Part shown: positions 11,684 through 26,500 of the stretch, piece by piece
Layout: every line of letters starts with the position of its first letter
Position numbering within the stretch: the first letter of the stretch is position 1
Assembly: GCA_963978895.1 (NCBI GenBank)
Contig: OZ022238.1
Span: forward strand, 10,224,089 to 10,288,088
Reading direction: 5' to 3'
Origin: Erpobdella octoculata
Taxonomy: Eukaryota > Annelida > Clitellata > Hirudinida > Erpobdellidae
Length of the DNA: 64,000 bases
Notes under the pieces: model-generated
Database searches by the model: none
What the model was told of the DNA's origin: nothing
What the model saw: only the letters and a program-made list of their open reading frames with translations
Position numbers and translations under genes: made by a program

Positions 11684-12033
11684 CATACATACATACATAC
11701 ATACATACATACATACATACATACATACATACATACATACATACATACATACATACATACATACATACATACATACATACATACATACATACATACATAC
11801 ATACATACATACATACATACATACATACATACATACATACATACATACATACATACATACATACATACATACATACATACATACATACATACATACATAC
11901 ATACATACATACATACATACATACATACATACATACATACATACATACATACATACATACATACATACATACATACATACATACATACATACATACATAC
12001 ATACATACATACATACATACATACATACATACA
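11684..12033. repeat. (ACAT)n microsatellite, right part
   Basis: Continuation of the tract at 6359-6782 beyond the Gypsy insertion. Confidence 0.95.
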
Positions 12034-13532
<1,499 letters not shown>

Positions 13533-13534
13533 CT

Positions 13535-13616
<82 letters not shown>

Positions 13617-13640
13617 CTTTTCTTTCTTTCTTTCTTTCTT
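13533..13640. repeat. (CT)n / (CTTT)n tract
   Basis: Pyrimidine-only repeat. The Leu/Ser-only and Arg/Glu-only frames across it are artefacts. Confidence 0.95.
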
Positions 13641-13707
13641 TGTCTTTACAGCTAACAAAATATATTCATGTGTATTCATATACATCAACATACATAATTT
13701 CCGTTGT

Positions 13708-13774
13708 CTGTATGTATGTATGTATGTATGTATGTATGTATGTATGTATGTATGTATGTATGTATGTATGTATG
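13708..13774. repeat. (TATG)n microsatellite
   Basis: About 16 tetranucleotide units. Confidence 0.95.
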
Positions 13775-13780
13775 TACATA

Positions 13781-14117
13781 CAGTGGTTGATCCAGGGGGA
13801 GGGAAAGGCCATGCTCTTCCCCGTAGATTTAAAAATTACTTTTTTTAAATACTAAAAAACTTTTTTTATAACAATAACGAGAAATGTCGTTTAAAACTAG
13901 GAATAAGTAAGAAAAAGTTCAAGTTAACCAAATTTATAAGAAAAATTAACTACTTTTTAGAGAAATTACACAATTTTTAGCATCTGGCTTTTTTTCAGTT
14001 AGGTTTGTAGATCTAAGGTTAAATTTTTGCTCTCTCCTAGGTCTTTGGCCCCCGTCGTTTTTGGCCCCTTCCGCCATTTGTTTGGCCCCCCGCCAAAGAA
14101 GTCAAGATCCGTCACTG
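13781..14117. mobile_element. hAT-type MITE
   Basis: 337 bp, starting CAGTGGTTGATCCAGGGGG and ending as the reverse complement of CAGTGACGGATCTTGAC, with GGCCCC-rich subterminal sequence. The candidate flanking octamers TGTACATA and TGTATGTA match at six of eight positions and lie in a microsatellite, so the target duplication is only suggestive. Confidence 0.65.
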
Positions 14118-14203
14118 TGTATGTATATTTATTAGAAATTTGTGTAAGTCTGCAAGATGGCGCTTAACAATTTAACAACGATAATAATATATTATATATT
14201 ATA

Positions 14204-14450
14204 CTAGCGGGGTACCCGGCGTTGCACGGGGTTTTTAGAGGTTTTTATAATGTTTGACATTCTTGCTCCCGTTTCCTTCCCCGCTTGCGCTCCCGCTCCC
14301 AGTCGTTTTCTCGTTCCGGCTTGCTCTCCCGTTCGTTCCTGGTAATTTTCCTGCTCCCGGTCGCTTTCCCGCTCCCGGTCGCTTTCTCGTTCTCGGTCGT
14401 TTTTCCGCTCCCATTCGCTTTCCAGATCCCGTTCGGATGCTGAAATCCAT
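14204..14450 (-). mobile_element. Helitron family A, 3' part
   Basis: Minus-strand 3' end with a CCGTGCAACGCCGGGTACC hairpin and CTAG at 14204-14207, followed inward by the 18-bp GGGAGCGGGAAAGCGACC-type repeats. The 5' end is missing. Confidence 0.75.
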
Positions 14451-14690
14451 AAAAAAATAATCGAATCAATATTATAGATTTATTTATTTTTAGAAAAATT
14501 ATATTCAAAACAAATAATTTTTTTCAAAAAATTGAGAATCGATAAAAATTTGTTCTAAAGCTATGAAGAAAAAGAGACAAAAAAAATAAAGATAGACAGT
14601 AAAAAGAAACAACTGGGGAAATGTCTGGCAACCCAGGATAAAGCCAAATATATTCAGATATATTCAATTGTATCTGATTAATTTTATCAA
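14451..14690. other. 3' flank of the RBM22-like gene
   Basis: AT-rich. No poly(A) stretch in the sense of the gene (minus strand) is seen directly after its stop, so a retrocopy tail is not visible. Confidence 0.4.
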
Positions 14691-15599
14691 CTACATAGGT
14701 GGTTTTGTAATAAAGTTTCCAGCACCAAGACGTGAAGGATCTTGCGATGGGTAGAGAAACTTCAACCCACTTTGTACTTGATGTTCGGGTCCATTAGCAA
14801 TCATGGCCATGGGTGGAAGGGGTAACGATGCAGGAAATTTAGCAGTTGTGTTTGGTAAAATGATTGGAAGAGAATAAGGATGTTTTGTTTCAGACACCAT
14901 TTCACAAGTAGAAGTTGAAGCTTCAACTGAAGACTCGTCAGGATTTAAAAGAGATTCATTGTATTTTTTCATCATTTTTTCTGCCACAGGGTCGTTTATA
15001 CCAAAATATCTATCTTTAATGTTCTGACGAGCCAATGGATCATCGGGATCTCGGGGTCGTTCATGTCTGTAGGGACATGTCTCTCCTCTTTTACATGTAC
15101 CCTTCACCCAAAAAGAGCAGATGTGTGGGCGATTCCTTTTATAATAGGGTGTTTTTCTCGCCATTTTTTCCAGTATATCATTTTTAGTTGGAATTTTTCC
15201 AAGGGTTCCTAGAGGCAATGTTCCATCAGTGCTGGCCATCTCATTCTGGAGTTTCTGGGTGTAAAAGGCATGTCCCACAACTGATCTTGGAATTTCGTTT
15301 TGCTCAACTTTTAGTGCAGCATCTCGTACTTGCACCGGCAGGCTATATTCTAAATCAAGTATGCAAGTCTGGCAAACATTCTTGGTTCTGCTGCAAAACT
15401 GGCAAATTTCAGTTTTTTTGTACCTGCATCCTTTGCCAGGCCACCATCTATAAACGGTAAATGGTCTGTCACATATTTTGCACGCCTTGTCATTTTCTTC
15501 TCTTGTCATTTTTAAAAATGGGTTTGCGCCCATGCATGTTTGACAAATAATAAACATGTCACTATTTATCAAATTTTGTGTGCTAATTTTTGGAGCCAT
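14691..15599 (-). CDS. RBM22-like: RBM22/SLT11-like protein lacking the RRM, intronless
   Basis: 302 codons without interruption from ATG (15597-15599). RBM22 (yeast Ecm2/Cwc2 group) acts in the spliceosome catalytic core and contacts U6 and intron RNA through a CCCH zinc finger and an RRM; it is usually about 420 residues. Seen here: CXXC pairs at 19/22, 40/43, 66/69 and 76/79, the [12 protein letters not shown] stretch, a CCCH finger C161-C169-C175-H179, then [16 protein letters not shown] at 193-208. After that the family's RRM is absent. A Ser/Thr-rich linker leads to a C-terminal [11 protein letters not shown] at 283-293, matching the end of normal RBM22. All metal ligands are kept although many other positions differ from the animal consensus. 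I infer a diverged paralogue, perhaps retro-derived, that may keep the zinc-finger functions without the RRM. Alternatives are a pseudogene that happens to be open or a fragment joined to missing exons. Confidence 0.85.
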   Translation of the reverse strand: MAPKISTQNLINSDMFIICQTCMGANPFLKMTREENDKACKICDRPFTVYRWWPGKGCRYKKTEICQFCSRTKNVCQTCILDLEYSLPVQVRDAALKVEQNEIPRSVVGHAFYTQKLQNEMASTDGTLPLGTLGKIPTKNDILEKMARKTPYYKRNRPHICSFWVKGTCKRGETCPYRHERPRDPDDPLARQNIKDRYFGINDPVAEKMMKKYNESLLNPDESSVEASTSTCEMVSETKHPYSLPIILPNTTAKFPASLPLPPMAMIANGPEHQVQSGLKFLYPSQDPSRLGAGNFITKPPM

Positions 15600-15717
15600 T
15601 TTGATGAAATGTATATATTAGATTGTCAAGGAAAATATTTTTTCTTTGAATCTGGACATAAAATTTTTTTATATTTTTTTTATGAAATCATTTATAAGTA
15701 AACATTATAGGAAAAAC

Positions 15718-15751
<34 letters not shown>

Positions 15752-15752
<1 letters not shown>

Positions 15753-15925
15753 TAGCGGGGTTACCCGGCGTTGCTCGGGGGTTTTTAGAGTTTTTTTTAT
15801 CGTTTTTCTCTAGCTCCCGTTTAATTCCCCGTTTTCTCTGCCGCTCCAGGTCGCTTTCCCGTTCCCGCTTGCTCTCCCGCTCCCGGTCACTTTCCCGATT
15901 CCGTTCGCTTTCCCGCCCCATCTAT
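15752..15925 (-). mobile_element. Helitron family A, 3' end
   Basis: CTAG at 15752-15755 and the hairpin CCGAGCAACGCCGGGTAACC on the minus strand, then family A body to about 15925. It lies next to a (TA)n tract (15719-15751), 150 bases upstream of the RBM22-like start codon. Confidence 0.75.
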
Positions 15926-16261
15926 CTCTTAATAATTTGTAATAACGCGCAATTGGTCACATTATGCAAGACTGGGAAGCAAGTCATGGGCTTCTTAATA
16001 TTAAGAAGTCCATTAGCAAGTCCATTGCCTGTTACGCAATTGTAAACAGTGGTTCGAAAACTTATGCAATGATCATGTATAGGCACTTTTGGCCCGGAAG
16101 GTTTTTTGGCCCCCTGAGCCGGGGGATCGGAGAAGGATTCCAAACCTTCTTAACTTTTTCCACTTCTTAACTTTCCAGGCCAAAAGTTTATATGTACGAC
16201 CATCGAAGGTAATTGCGTAATAAAATTCAAATTTTGTTTACGCAACAACGTTTGAAGGATT
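15926..16261. other. No gene seen
   Basis: Unique sequence with GGCCCGGAAGG and GGCCCCCTGAGCCGGGGG patches that suggest an old DNA-transposon end. No clear termini. Confidence 0.35.
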
Positions 16262-16449
16262 CAAGCAACTTTTAGCAAATCTATTTTACGTTTTATGGGC
16301 TAAAATAAGTTATGAAAGAGTGGAAAAGAATAAATGAGCGCGAGCGGGAACGGAAACGGGAGAGCAAGCGGGGAAGGAAACGGGAGCAAGAGAGAAAAAT
16401 GATAAAAAAACCTCTGAAAACCCCGAGCAACACCGGGTAACCCCGCTAG
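16262..16449 (+). mobile_element. Helitron family A, 3' part (plus)
   Basis: Shares the block AGCAAATCTATTTTACGTTT with the composite Helitrons and ends CCGGGTAACCCCGCTAG at 16449, followed by T. Confidence 0.75.
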
Positions 16450-17105
16450 TACATACATACATACATACATACATACATACATAAACACACACACAGACAC
16501 ACAACATGCACATACACATACATACATACACACATACATACGCACATACATACATACATGCATGCATGCATACATACATACATACATACATACTTACATA
16601 CATACATACATACATACATACACACATACATACACACATACATACATACATACATACATACATACATACACACTCCCGCTCCCGGTGATTATCCGTTCCC
16701 TGTCGCTTTCCCGCTCATTCTTTCGCTCTCAGTTGACCCCCTAGATCCGATTCTACATACATACATACATTCATACATACATACATACATACATACATAC
16801 ACATACATACTTTGAATGAGCAATTAGTGCCGAAATAATGTAAAAAACACATGCATACATACATACATACATACATACATACATGCATACATACATACAT
16901 ACATACATAAATACTTACATACATACATACATACATACACACACACACATACATACATACATACATACATACATACATACATACTTTGAATGAGCTTTTA
17001 GTGCCGAAATATTGTAAAAAACACATACATACATAAACACAAACACAGACACACATACATGCACATACACATACATGCATACACACACATACGCACATAA
17101 ATATA
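16450..17105. repeat. (ACAT)n-rich tract
   Basis: Interrupted ACAT/ACAC repeats. A non-repeat block near 16812-16850 (TTTGAATGAGCAATTAGTGC...) recurs near 16985-17023 with few changes. Confidence 0.9.
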
Positions 17106-17306
17106 TATATATACATAGTTCCCGCTCGCTCACCCGCTCCGCTCCGCTCATTTTGTGATGGATTTCAAAAAAAAATTTCTATATTTGATTCGCCTTGGCT
17201 CTCAAGGTTGTGTGAAAATTTCATTACGATCGGATGAATGGTGTAGCAATGCATAAATAACATACCTATATACATACATACAAACATTCATTTTTATATA
17301 TATAGA
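16676..17306 (-). mobile_element. Helitron family A, 5' part (minus)
   Basis: The 5' terminus reads TCTATATATATAAAAATGAA on the minus strand at 17306, followed by the conserved block ending near 17112. Beyond the microsatellite, 16676-16757 matches the body of the copy at 6195-6358. The 3' hairpin is missing. Confidence 0.65.
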
Positions 17307-17310
17307 TATA

Positions 17311-17405
17311 CTGGCTGACCCAGCAAACGTTGATTTGCCTAATAAATTATTTTGTTTTTCTTATTAAAAGTTTAATGTTCAAAATTATGACAATTTAAAA
17401 AAGTC
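17311..17405 (-). mobile_element. Helitron family C, 3' fragment
   Basis: Minus-strand end CAACGTTTGCTGGGTCAGCC, as in the copies ending at 26164 and 26884 (which end TTAG). Only about 95 bp remain. Confidence 0.6.
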
Positions 17406-17451
17406 AAAATGCTTCCCCGTTCCAGCTTGCTCTCTCGTTCGCGCTTGCTCT

Positions 17452-17456
<5 letters not shown>

Positions 17457-17508
<52 letters not shown>
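17457..17508. repeat. (TA)n microsatellite
   Basis: Plain dinucleotide run within Helitron-derived sequence. Confidence 0.95.
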
Positions 17509-17512
<4 letters not shown>

Positions 17513-17879
17513 TTTCCCTTTATTCTATCTTAGCAAACGAGAACGGAAGAGCAAGCTCGTGACGGTGTTTGTGTCCACATTCCTCCGAAATGGCTGAACT
17601 GATTTTTATAAAATGTGTTGTTTACGTTTGGTAGGTCTGAGGATATATATATATATATATATTTATATACTAGCGGGGTTACCCGGCGTTGCCCGGGGTT
17701 TTTAGAGGTTTTTCTAATGTTTGTCTCTCTCGCTCCCGTTCCCTTCTCCACTTTCCCGTTTTCGTAGCGTTCCCGGTCGCTTTTCCGCTCTCGGTCGTTT
17801 TCCAGCTCCCGGTCGCTTTCCCGCTCAGAAGTTCTGTTATCGATTTTCTCTCTTGCTCGCGTTTCCTTCCAAGCTTGCT

Positions 17880-18115
17880 CTCCCGATTCCAGTCGCTTTC
17901 CGCGTTCCCGGTCGCTTTCCACGTTCCCGGTCGCTTTCCGCGTTCCCGGTCGCTTTCCGCGTTCCCGGTCGCTTTCCCGTTCCCGGTCGCTTTCCCGTTC
18001 CCGGTCGCTTTCCCGTTCCCGGTCGCTTTCCCGTTCTCGGTCGCTTTCCCGTTCCCGGTCGCTTTCCCGTTCCCGGTCGCTTTCCCGTTTCCGGTCGCTT
18101 TCCCGTTCCCGCTCA
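17880..18115. repeat. 18-bp minisatellite inside Helitron A
   Basis: About a dozen units of TTCCCGGTCGCTTTCCCG. Because 18 is a multiple of three, several reading frames stay open and give hexapeptide repeats (RERESD, GNGKAT, FPVAFP). No other coding sign is seen. Confidence 0.9.
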
Positions 18116-18270
18116 CGCTTGCTCTCCCGTTCCCGGTCATGCTTGCTCTCCCATTCCCGGTCACGGTAGCTCTCCCGTTCCCGTTTCCGTTTCCGTTCCC
18201 GCTCATTTTCTCTTTTACATTCTTTCATAACTTCTGTTAGCCTATAAAACGCAAAATAGATTTGCTAAGA

Positions 18271-18715
18271 CTATATATATATATATATATATGAATGTTT
18301 GTGGGTTAGTTTGTCTATTATAGAAACGGGAAAGCACCCGGAACGGACAGCAAGCGGGAACAGAAAAGCAAGCGTGAGCGGGAATGGGAGAGCAAACGTG
18401 AGCGGGAACAGGACAGCGACCGGGACGGGAAAACGACCGGGAGCGGGAAAGCGACCGGGAGCGGGAAAGCGACCGGGAGCGGGAAAGCGACCGGGAGCGG
18501 GAAAGCGACCGGGAGCGGGAAAGCGACCGGGAGCGGGAAAGCGACCGGGAGCGGGAAAGCGACCGGGAGCGGGAAAGCGACCGGCAGTGGGAAAACGACC
18601 GAAAACGGAAAAGCTAATAGGAGTGGGAAAGCAGGTGGGAAAGGAAACGGGAGAGAAAGAGACAAACATTAGAAAAACCTCAAAAAACCTGGGCAACGGC
18701 GGGTATCTCCGCTAG
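18271..18715 (+). mobile_element. Nested inverted Helitron in composite copy I
   Basis: 5' part CTATATATATATATATATAT then GAATGTTTGTGGGTTAGTTT; 3' end GGGCAACGGCGGGTATCTCC then GCTAG at 18715. It contains its own 18-bp array (18420-18600, GAGCGGGAAAGCGACCGG units). Confidence 0.75.
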
Positions 18716-19017
18716 TACATACATAAACACACACACAGACACACATACATGCACATACACATACATACATACACACATACATACGCACATACATATATAT
18801 ATAGTTACCGCTCGCTCACCCGCTCCGCTCCGCTCATTTTGTGACGGATTTCAAAAATTTTTTTTTTATTTTTGATTTTCATTGACTCTCAAGGTTGTGT
18901 GAAAATTTCATTACGATCGGATGAATGGTGTAGCAATGCATAAAGGACATTAACATACATAAATACATATATACAAACATTCATTTTTATATAGATATAT
19001 ATATATATATCTATATA

Positions 19018-19800
<783 letters not shown>

Positions 19801-19810
19801 CAAAATTTGC

Positions 19811-21579
<1,769 letters not shown>

Positions 21580-23050
21580 CTAGCAGTGCCCGTAGCGGCT
21601 TCGCTCGCATGAAATTAGAGAGTTTGAACCATGCATCCATAGTAGAGATCAATTTTTTAGGTCTCGGCTCGGCCCGTCGACAACTTAGCCCAGCCCGTTT
21701 TAAAAACCTAAACTCCTGGCCCGGAACAGTTCGTTTGAATTAGGCCCGGCCCATTCTTACAGGCCTAGAAGTTCTATATACTTGATGAAAAACCTCGACC
21801 CGTCCCACCTTGACTTCAGGTTTGGCCCGGCCCAACTGAAGACCCTAAAATCACTAAAATATATATATACTTGGTGAAAAACCTCGGCCCGTCCCACTTT
21901 GATTTAAGGTTTGGTCTGGCCCGTGTGAAGACTCTAAAACAACGGCTTGGCCCAACCGGTGATAAACTGGACTTAGCTACTTTTAACCGGCACAAAACTT
22001 CAAAATACTAATTTTTACATTTGTAGCACTTACAGTTTTTGAGTAGCAGTTATTTTGAAATCAAATAACCCTTATTTCCACCCCACATTTGAAGTCCTGG
22101 AAACCAAATTTTTAAAAAATGTTGAAACACTTATATCATTATTTTTTGAGTAAATACTAAATACTAATTTTGACATCTGTAGCATTCACAGTTTTTGAGT
22201 AGCAGTTATTTTAAAAACTAAAGAAACCTTTTTCCACCACACATTTGAGATCATGAAAACCAAAATTTCATATATCCTTATTTTTGGAGTAGAAACTAAA
22301 TACTAATTTTTACTCTTGTAGCATTTACAGTTTTTGAGTAGCAGTTACTTTAAACACCAAGTAACCCAATTTTCCACCCCACATTTGAGGTCCTGAAAAC
22401 CAAATTTTCAAAAAATAGTGAAACACGTATATCATTATTTTTAGAGTAGAAACTAAATACTAATTTTAAATCTGTGGTATTTACAGTTTTTGAGTAGCAG
22501 TTACTTAAAAAAACAAATAACCTTATTTTCCACCCCACATTTGAAGTCCTGGAAATCAAATTTGCAAAAAATGCTAAAACACGTATTTCATTATTTTTGG
22601 AGTAGAAACTAAATACTAATTTTTACTTCTGTAGCATTAACAGTTTTTGAGTAGAAGCTACTTTAAAAACCAAATAACCCATTTTTCCAACCCACATTTG
22701 AGGTCCGGGAAACCGAATTTTCAAAAAATGGTGAAACACGTATCTTTTTATTTTTCAAAAAGAATCTATATACCAAATTTCAAAATTTCCTCATTTTTGG
22801 TTTTCGAGATATACATTGTTTTAGAAAAAAGTTTGTTTTCCAGTTTTTCCCCTCAGGAGCAAAATGTTCAAAAATCCTTTCTTAGCGGATGTTTACGCTA
22901 TAAAAGTAATATAAGTTCCAAATTTCACGTTCCTAGGATGAGGCGTTTGAGCTCGGCGTTGATTATCAGTCAGTCATCTGTCAGTCAGTCAGTCAGTCAG
23001 TCAGTCAGTCAGTCAGTCAGTCAGTCAGGACATGTTCTTTTATATATATA
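21580..23050 (-). mobile_element. Non-autonomous Helitron, family B (copy 3)
   Basis: Minus strand. CTAG at 21580-21583 abuts copy 2 with no spacer. The 5' region (22975-23050) has the (TGAC)n run and TATATATAAAAGAACATG, but the TC itself is lost into an adjoining (TA)n. About 1471 bp, non-coding. Confidence 0.85.
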
Positions 23051-23100
23051 AATATATATATATATATATAGATATATGTGTAGATATGTATATATATATA

Positions 23101-23185
<85 letters not shown>
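23101..23185. repeat. (TA)n then (TG)n
   Basis: Dinucleotide tract. Confidence 0.95.
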
Positions 23186-23361
23186 AGTTCCCGCTCGCTC
23201 ACCCGCTGCGCTCCGCTCATTTTGTGACGGATTTCAATTTTTTTTATATTTGATTCCCCTTGACTCTCAAGGTTGTGTGAAAATTTCATTACGATCGGAT
23301 GAATGGTGTAGCAATGCATAAAGGACATGAATATATATACAAACATTCATTTATATATATA
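23186..23361 (-). mobile_element. Helitron family A, 5' part
   Basis: Conserved family A 5' block on the minus strand. Its terminus TATATATATAAATGAATG abuts the CTAG of the next Helitron (23362) directly. The 3' part is absent. Confidence 0.7.
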
Positions 23362-25481
23362 CTAGCTGGGTTACCCGGCGTTGCCCGGGGATTTTAAAGG
23401 CTTTTTATCGTTTTCTCTCTGGCTCCCGTTTCCTTAACCGCTTGCTTTCCCGTTCCATGTCGCTTTCTCACTCCTGGTCGCATTTCTGCTCACGGTCGCT
23501 TTTCCGGCCCCGGTCTCTTTTACTTTTCCCGATCCCGGTTGCTTTTACGCTTTACCGCTCCAGCTTGCTCTTCTTTTCGCTCTTCTGTTCCTCCATTAAA
23601 TTTTAGAGCCTTCCCAATGTGGCTTAGATGGGCTGTAGCGGAATGCTGTGCACAGTCATCAAAATTGATCTTTTCTCTCGTTAACACTTTGTTGTTTGGT
23701 TTGCTCGTTTAGTTACGTCTGAACTTCCTCAATTTTAATTAGTGTTCTTTAATGTATTGGTTCCACTCTGCAAGTGTGATCTTCTGCAAAGGCTTATTAT
23801 GATTGACTGAAGCTGAAAAAAAAGAATTTATTAGTTAACGGCTGCAATAATGTTAAAATCCGCTCATATATCTCAACAGGTTATATTTATTTTAAATACT
23901 TGTAAGATTATAAATGCTTACAATAGATTTATCACACACTGTTCAAAAGCTGCTTTTCGAAAAATCGCTAGTCTTAGTTTTTGAGTTGTTCTTAGTTTTT
24001 AAGTGTCATGTCTACAGAAAGCATATAACGCTACATGTGGCATGTTAATAAATGTTGACCCGTGGCTTTGAAAAATGTGATATAAAACACAGATTGAAAT
24101 AAAACATGAAGTAATAATAATATTAAAAACCTTCAAAGCATTAACTTAATGAATTTTCCGAGAGTTTTCTGAGATCATCAATTTGGAACAATCGAAGAGT
24201 ACCACTTTTATTTAGCAAATGATGCAATTATAAATTGAACAAAACAGCAGCAGATTGATAGGCTGGCTTGAGAACTTTGTTCATGATTTTGTTGAAACAC
24301 AAAAATACTGCACTTGCTTCCATTTCTTTCAAATTTCATGCACCTCATATATCAGTGAAACTTTTACAATAAATTGGTGTTGCATGTAAGATTTTCTTTC
24401 AAATGTAATTTTCTAATTTCCTCTGAAAAGTAAAAAATAAAATAAGACCGATAAATTAATTCATAATCTTATAGTCATAACTACTCGTGAATAATAATGG
24501 TTGTAATGCCATCACATAAAAAAAAACTTACCTGCCCAAAAAAAATTCTCATTTACCGATAGGCTGATAGCAAGCTCGTCGCTCAACAATATTAGATAAG
24601 GAACAATTGAAGTCAGAAGCCTTGAACGATATATATGAACAATGAATTTAAATTTATTTTTCCAATCTGCAACTCCTTTTTGTAAAACACAAAATGTTAG
24701 AGCATAATGATATTCTTATAATAATTAATAATAATATAACATAATTAAACACGTGCAATGCAACAAACGAAACAAATTGAAAGATATACAGTAAATCATG
24801 ATTTTAAAAACTAAAAACAAATTACCAAAGCTTTGCCACTTACTATTGAATGGGAGATATGAACAATGAATTTCTAATTTGATTTAATTTTAATTTAAGT
24901 CTGGAACTCTTTTTGTGAAGCACAAAATATCTCTAAATAGAAGAAATTCCACCTGCAATTTATTGATTAGTCCTGAAATCCAAAGTTATCTAGATTTAAA
25001 AAATAAGTTGCTAAAATCAAATATAAAGTTTACCGATAGCAGAGCTGTCGTATCGGAGGTTCGGAAAAGAATGAGCCTCAATGAGCTCTATGAAATAAAA
25101 ACAAAGGTATCCGGCTTCACCATAGATATCTATGGGCGGCACTAAACAACACACATATTTATTTAATTTAATATTTATATTTAAAACCTTTAAAACTTAA
25201 GAAAAAAAATTAAAAATATTTTGTATAATTTAACTATAAATTAATTTATTTTTATTTTGTAGAAAAAAAATTTACTCCAACTTACTACCGCTGACCAAAA
25301 CGTTTTTTGTCCATAAAACATCAACGGAAGAACCAATTTATTTAAAATTTTACAGGAACCACCGCATGAATAAGATACATAAGTGTGCCAAATTTCAATT
25401 AAATCTGTTCGGCCGTTTACATTTTATGTCCGAACACACAAACAAACAAACAAACAAACAAACATTTCATTTTTATATATA

Positions 25482-25484
<3 letters not shown>
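23362..25484 (-). mobile_element. Helitron, family D (2.1 kb)
   Basis: The minus-strand 5' end is TCTTATATATAAAAATGAAA with a (TTTG)n run and the block CGGCCGAACAGATTTAATTG that is common in animal Helitrons. The 3' end has the CGGGCAACGCCGGGTAACC hairpin and CTAG at 23362-23365. Family A-like body lies only in the last 230 bp. About 1.9 kb of the interior (23600-25440) is unique in this window. A 76-codon plus-strand frame (24915-25145) lies antisense inside; I do not recognise it. No Rep/helicase coding. Two elements joined end to end are possible. Confidence 0.65.

Positions 25485-25485
<1 letters not shown>

Positions 25486-25573
<88 letters not shown>
25486..25573. repeat. (TA)n microsatellite
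   Basis: Has swallowed the 5' TC of the family C Helitron that follows. Confidence 0.95.
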
Positions 25574-25575
<2 letters not shown>

Positions 25576-26164
25576 CTCAAATAATACCACTGACTGACTG
25601 ACGGACTGACTGTCGACTGACTGACTGACTCATCACGAAATCGCAAAAACCACAGAACGTATTGTAATGAAATTTGGAACATATCTTTCTCTTGAGCTTT
25701 AGGTGCTCACTAAGAAAGGGTTTTGAAAAATTCGGCCTGGATCGCTTTATTTCGAAAAATATACAATGCGTAATCTGTTAGTATTGAAACGCGTCGGGGT
25801 GGGTAAAATGCTGACCGCGGACTTATTAATTGAATAAATGTTAACAAAAATATAGAAATTTTTTGTTATTCTATTTATTAATTATAATTACACTTAAAAT
25901 TCAACCGAATACGTTGTTTACTGAATCTTGGTTATTTATTAAACCGAATAGTTTCGGTTATGTGAGTAAAATGTTAACAAAAATTTAGATTTTTTTTAAT
26001 TAATTATAATTTCATATAAATACATATTTATAACTGAGATTCAACCGAATACGATATTTACTGAATCTTGGTTATTTATTTTTAATAGTTGCGGTAATTG
26101 GTAATTGCGTAATAAAAAACCAAAATAATTTAAAAAGCAAAACAACGTTTGCTGGGTCAGTTAG
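25574..26164 (+). mobile_element. Helitron family C
   Basis: 5' part with the ACTGACTGACTGACGGACTG run and TCATCACGAAATCGCAAAAA, a typical Helitron subterminal block. 3' end AACGTTTGCTGGGTCAGTTAG at 26164, followed by T. The stretch 25825-26164 recurs at 26533-26884. Non-coding. Confidence 0.75.
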
Positions 26165-26174
26165 TATATATATA

Positions 26175-26300
26175 TCTATATATATAAAAATAAATGTTTG
26201 TATGTATGTATGTATGTATGTAGAGAAAAAAATTTGAAATCCGTCACAAAATGAGCGGAGCGGAGCGGGTGAGTGAGCGGGAACTATATACATATACACA
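26175..26300 (+). mobile_element. Helitron family A, 5' part, cut by gap
   Basis: TCTATATATATAAAAATAAA then (TATG)n and the family block, running into the assembly gap. Confidence 0.7.
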
Positions 26301-26500
26301 NNNNNNNNNNNNNNNNNNNNNNNNNNNNNNNNNNNNNNNNNNNNNNNNNNNNNNNNNNNNNNNNNNNNNNNNNNNNNNNNNNNNNNNNNNNNNNNNNNNN
26401 NNNNNNNNNNNNNNNNNNNNNNNNNNNNNNNNNNNNNNNNNNNNNNNNNNNNNNNNNNNNNNNNNNNNNNNNNNNNNNNNNNNNNNNNNNNNNNNNNNNN
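26301..26500. other. Assembly gap (200 N)
   Basis: Exactly 200 undetermined bases, probably a placeholder size. Helitron A lies on the left and Helitron C on the right. Confidence 1.

Larger units (their letters stand above)
17670..18995 (-). mobile_element. Composite Helitron, copy I
   Basis: Outer element on the minus strand: 5' TC end at 18995 and 3' CTAG at 17670-17673 with the family A hairpin. Between the 5' block and the body sits a second, oppositely oriented Helitron (18271-18715) with its own 3' hairpin and CTAG. The same arrangement occurs at 27308-28372 and 50321-51337. No Rep/helicase coding. Confidence 0.8.

Noticed and set aside
17530..18240. Arg-Glu/Ser-Asp, Gly-Asn-Gly and FPVAFP repeat proteins up to 232 codons
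   Set aside because: The 18-bp Helitron minisatellite keeps many frames open at once, and similar frames appear in every Helitron A copy. Not coding.
24915..25145. 76-codon frame as a host gene
   Set aside because: Lies antisense within a Helitron, no family recognised. Kept only as a possible captured fragment.
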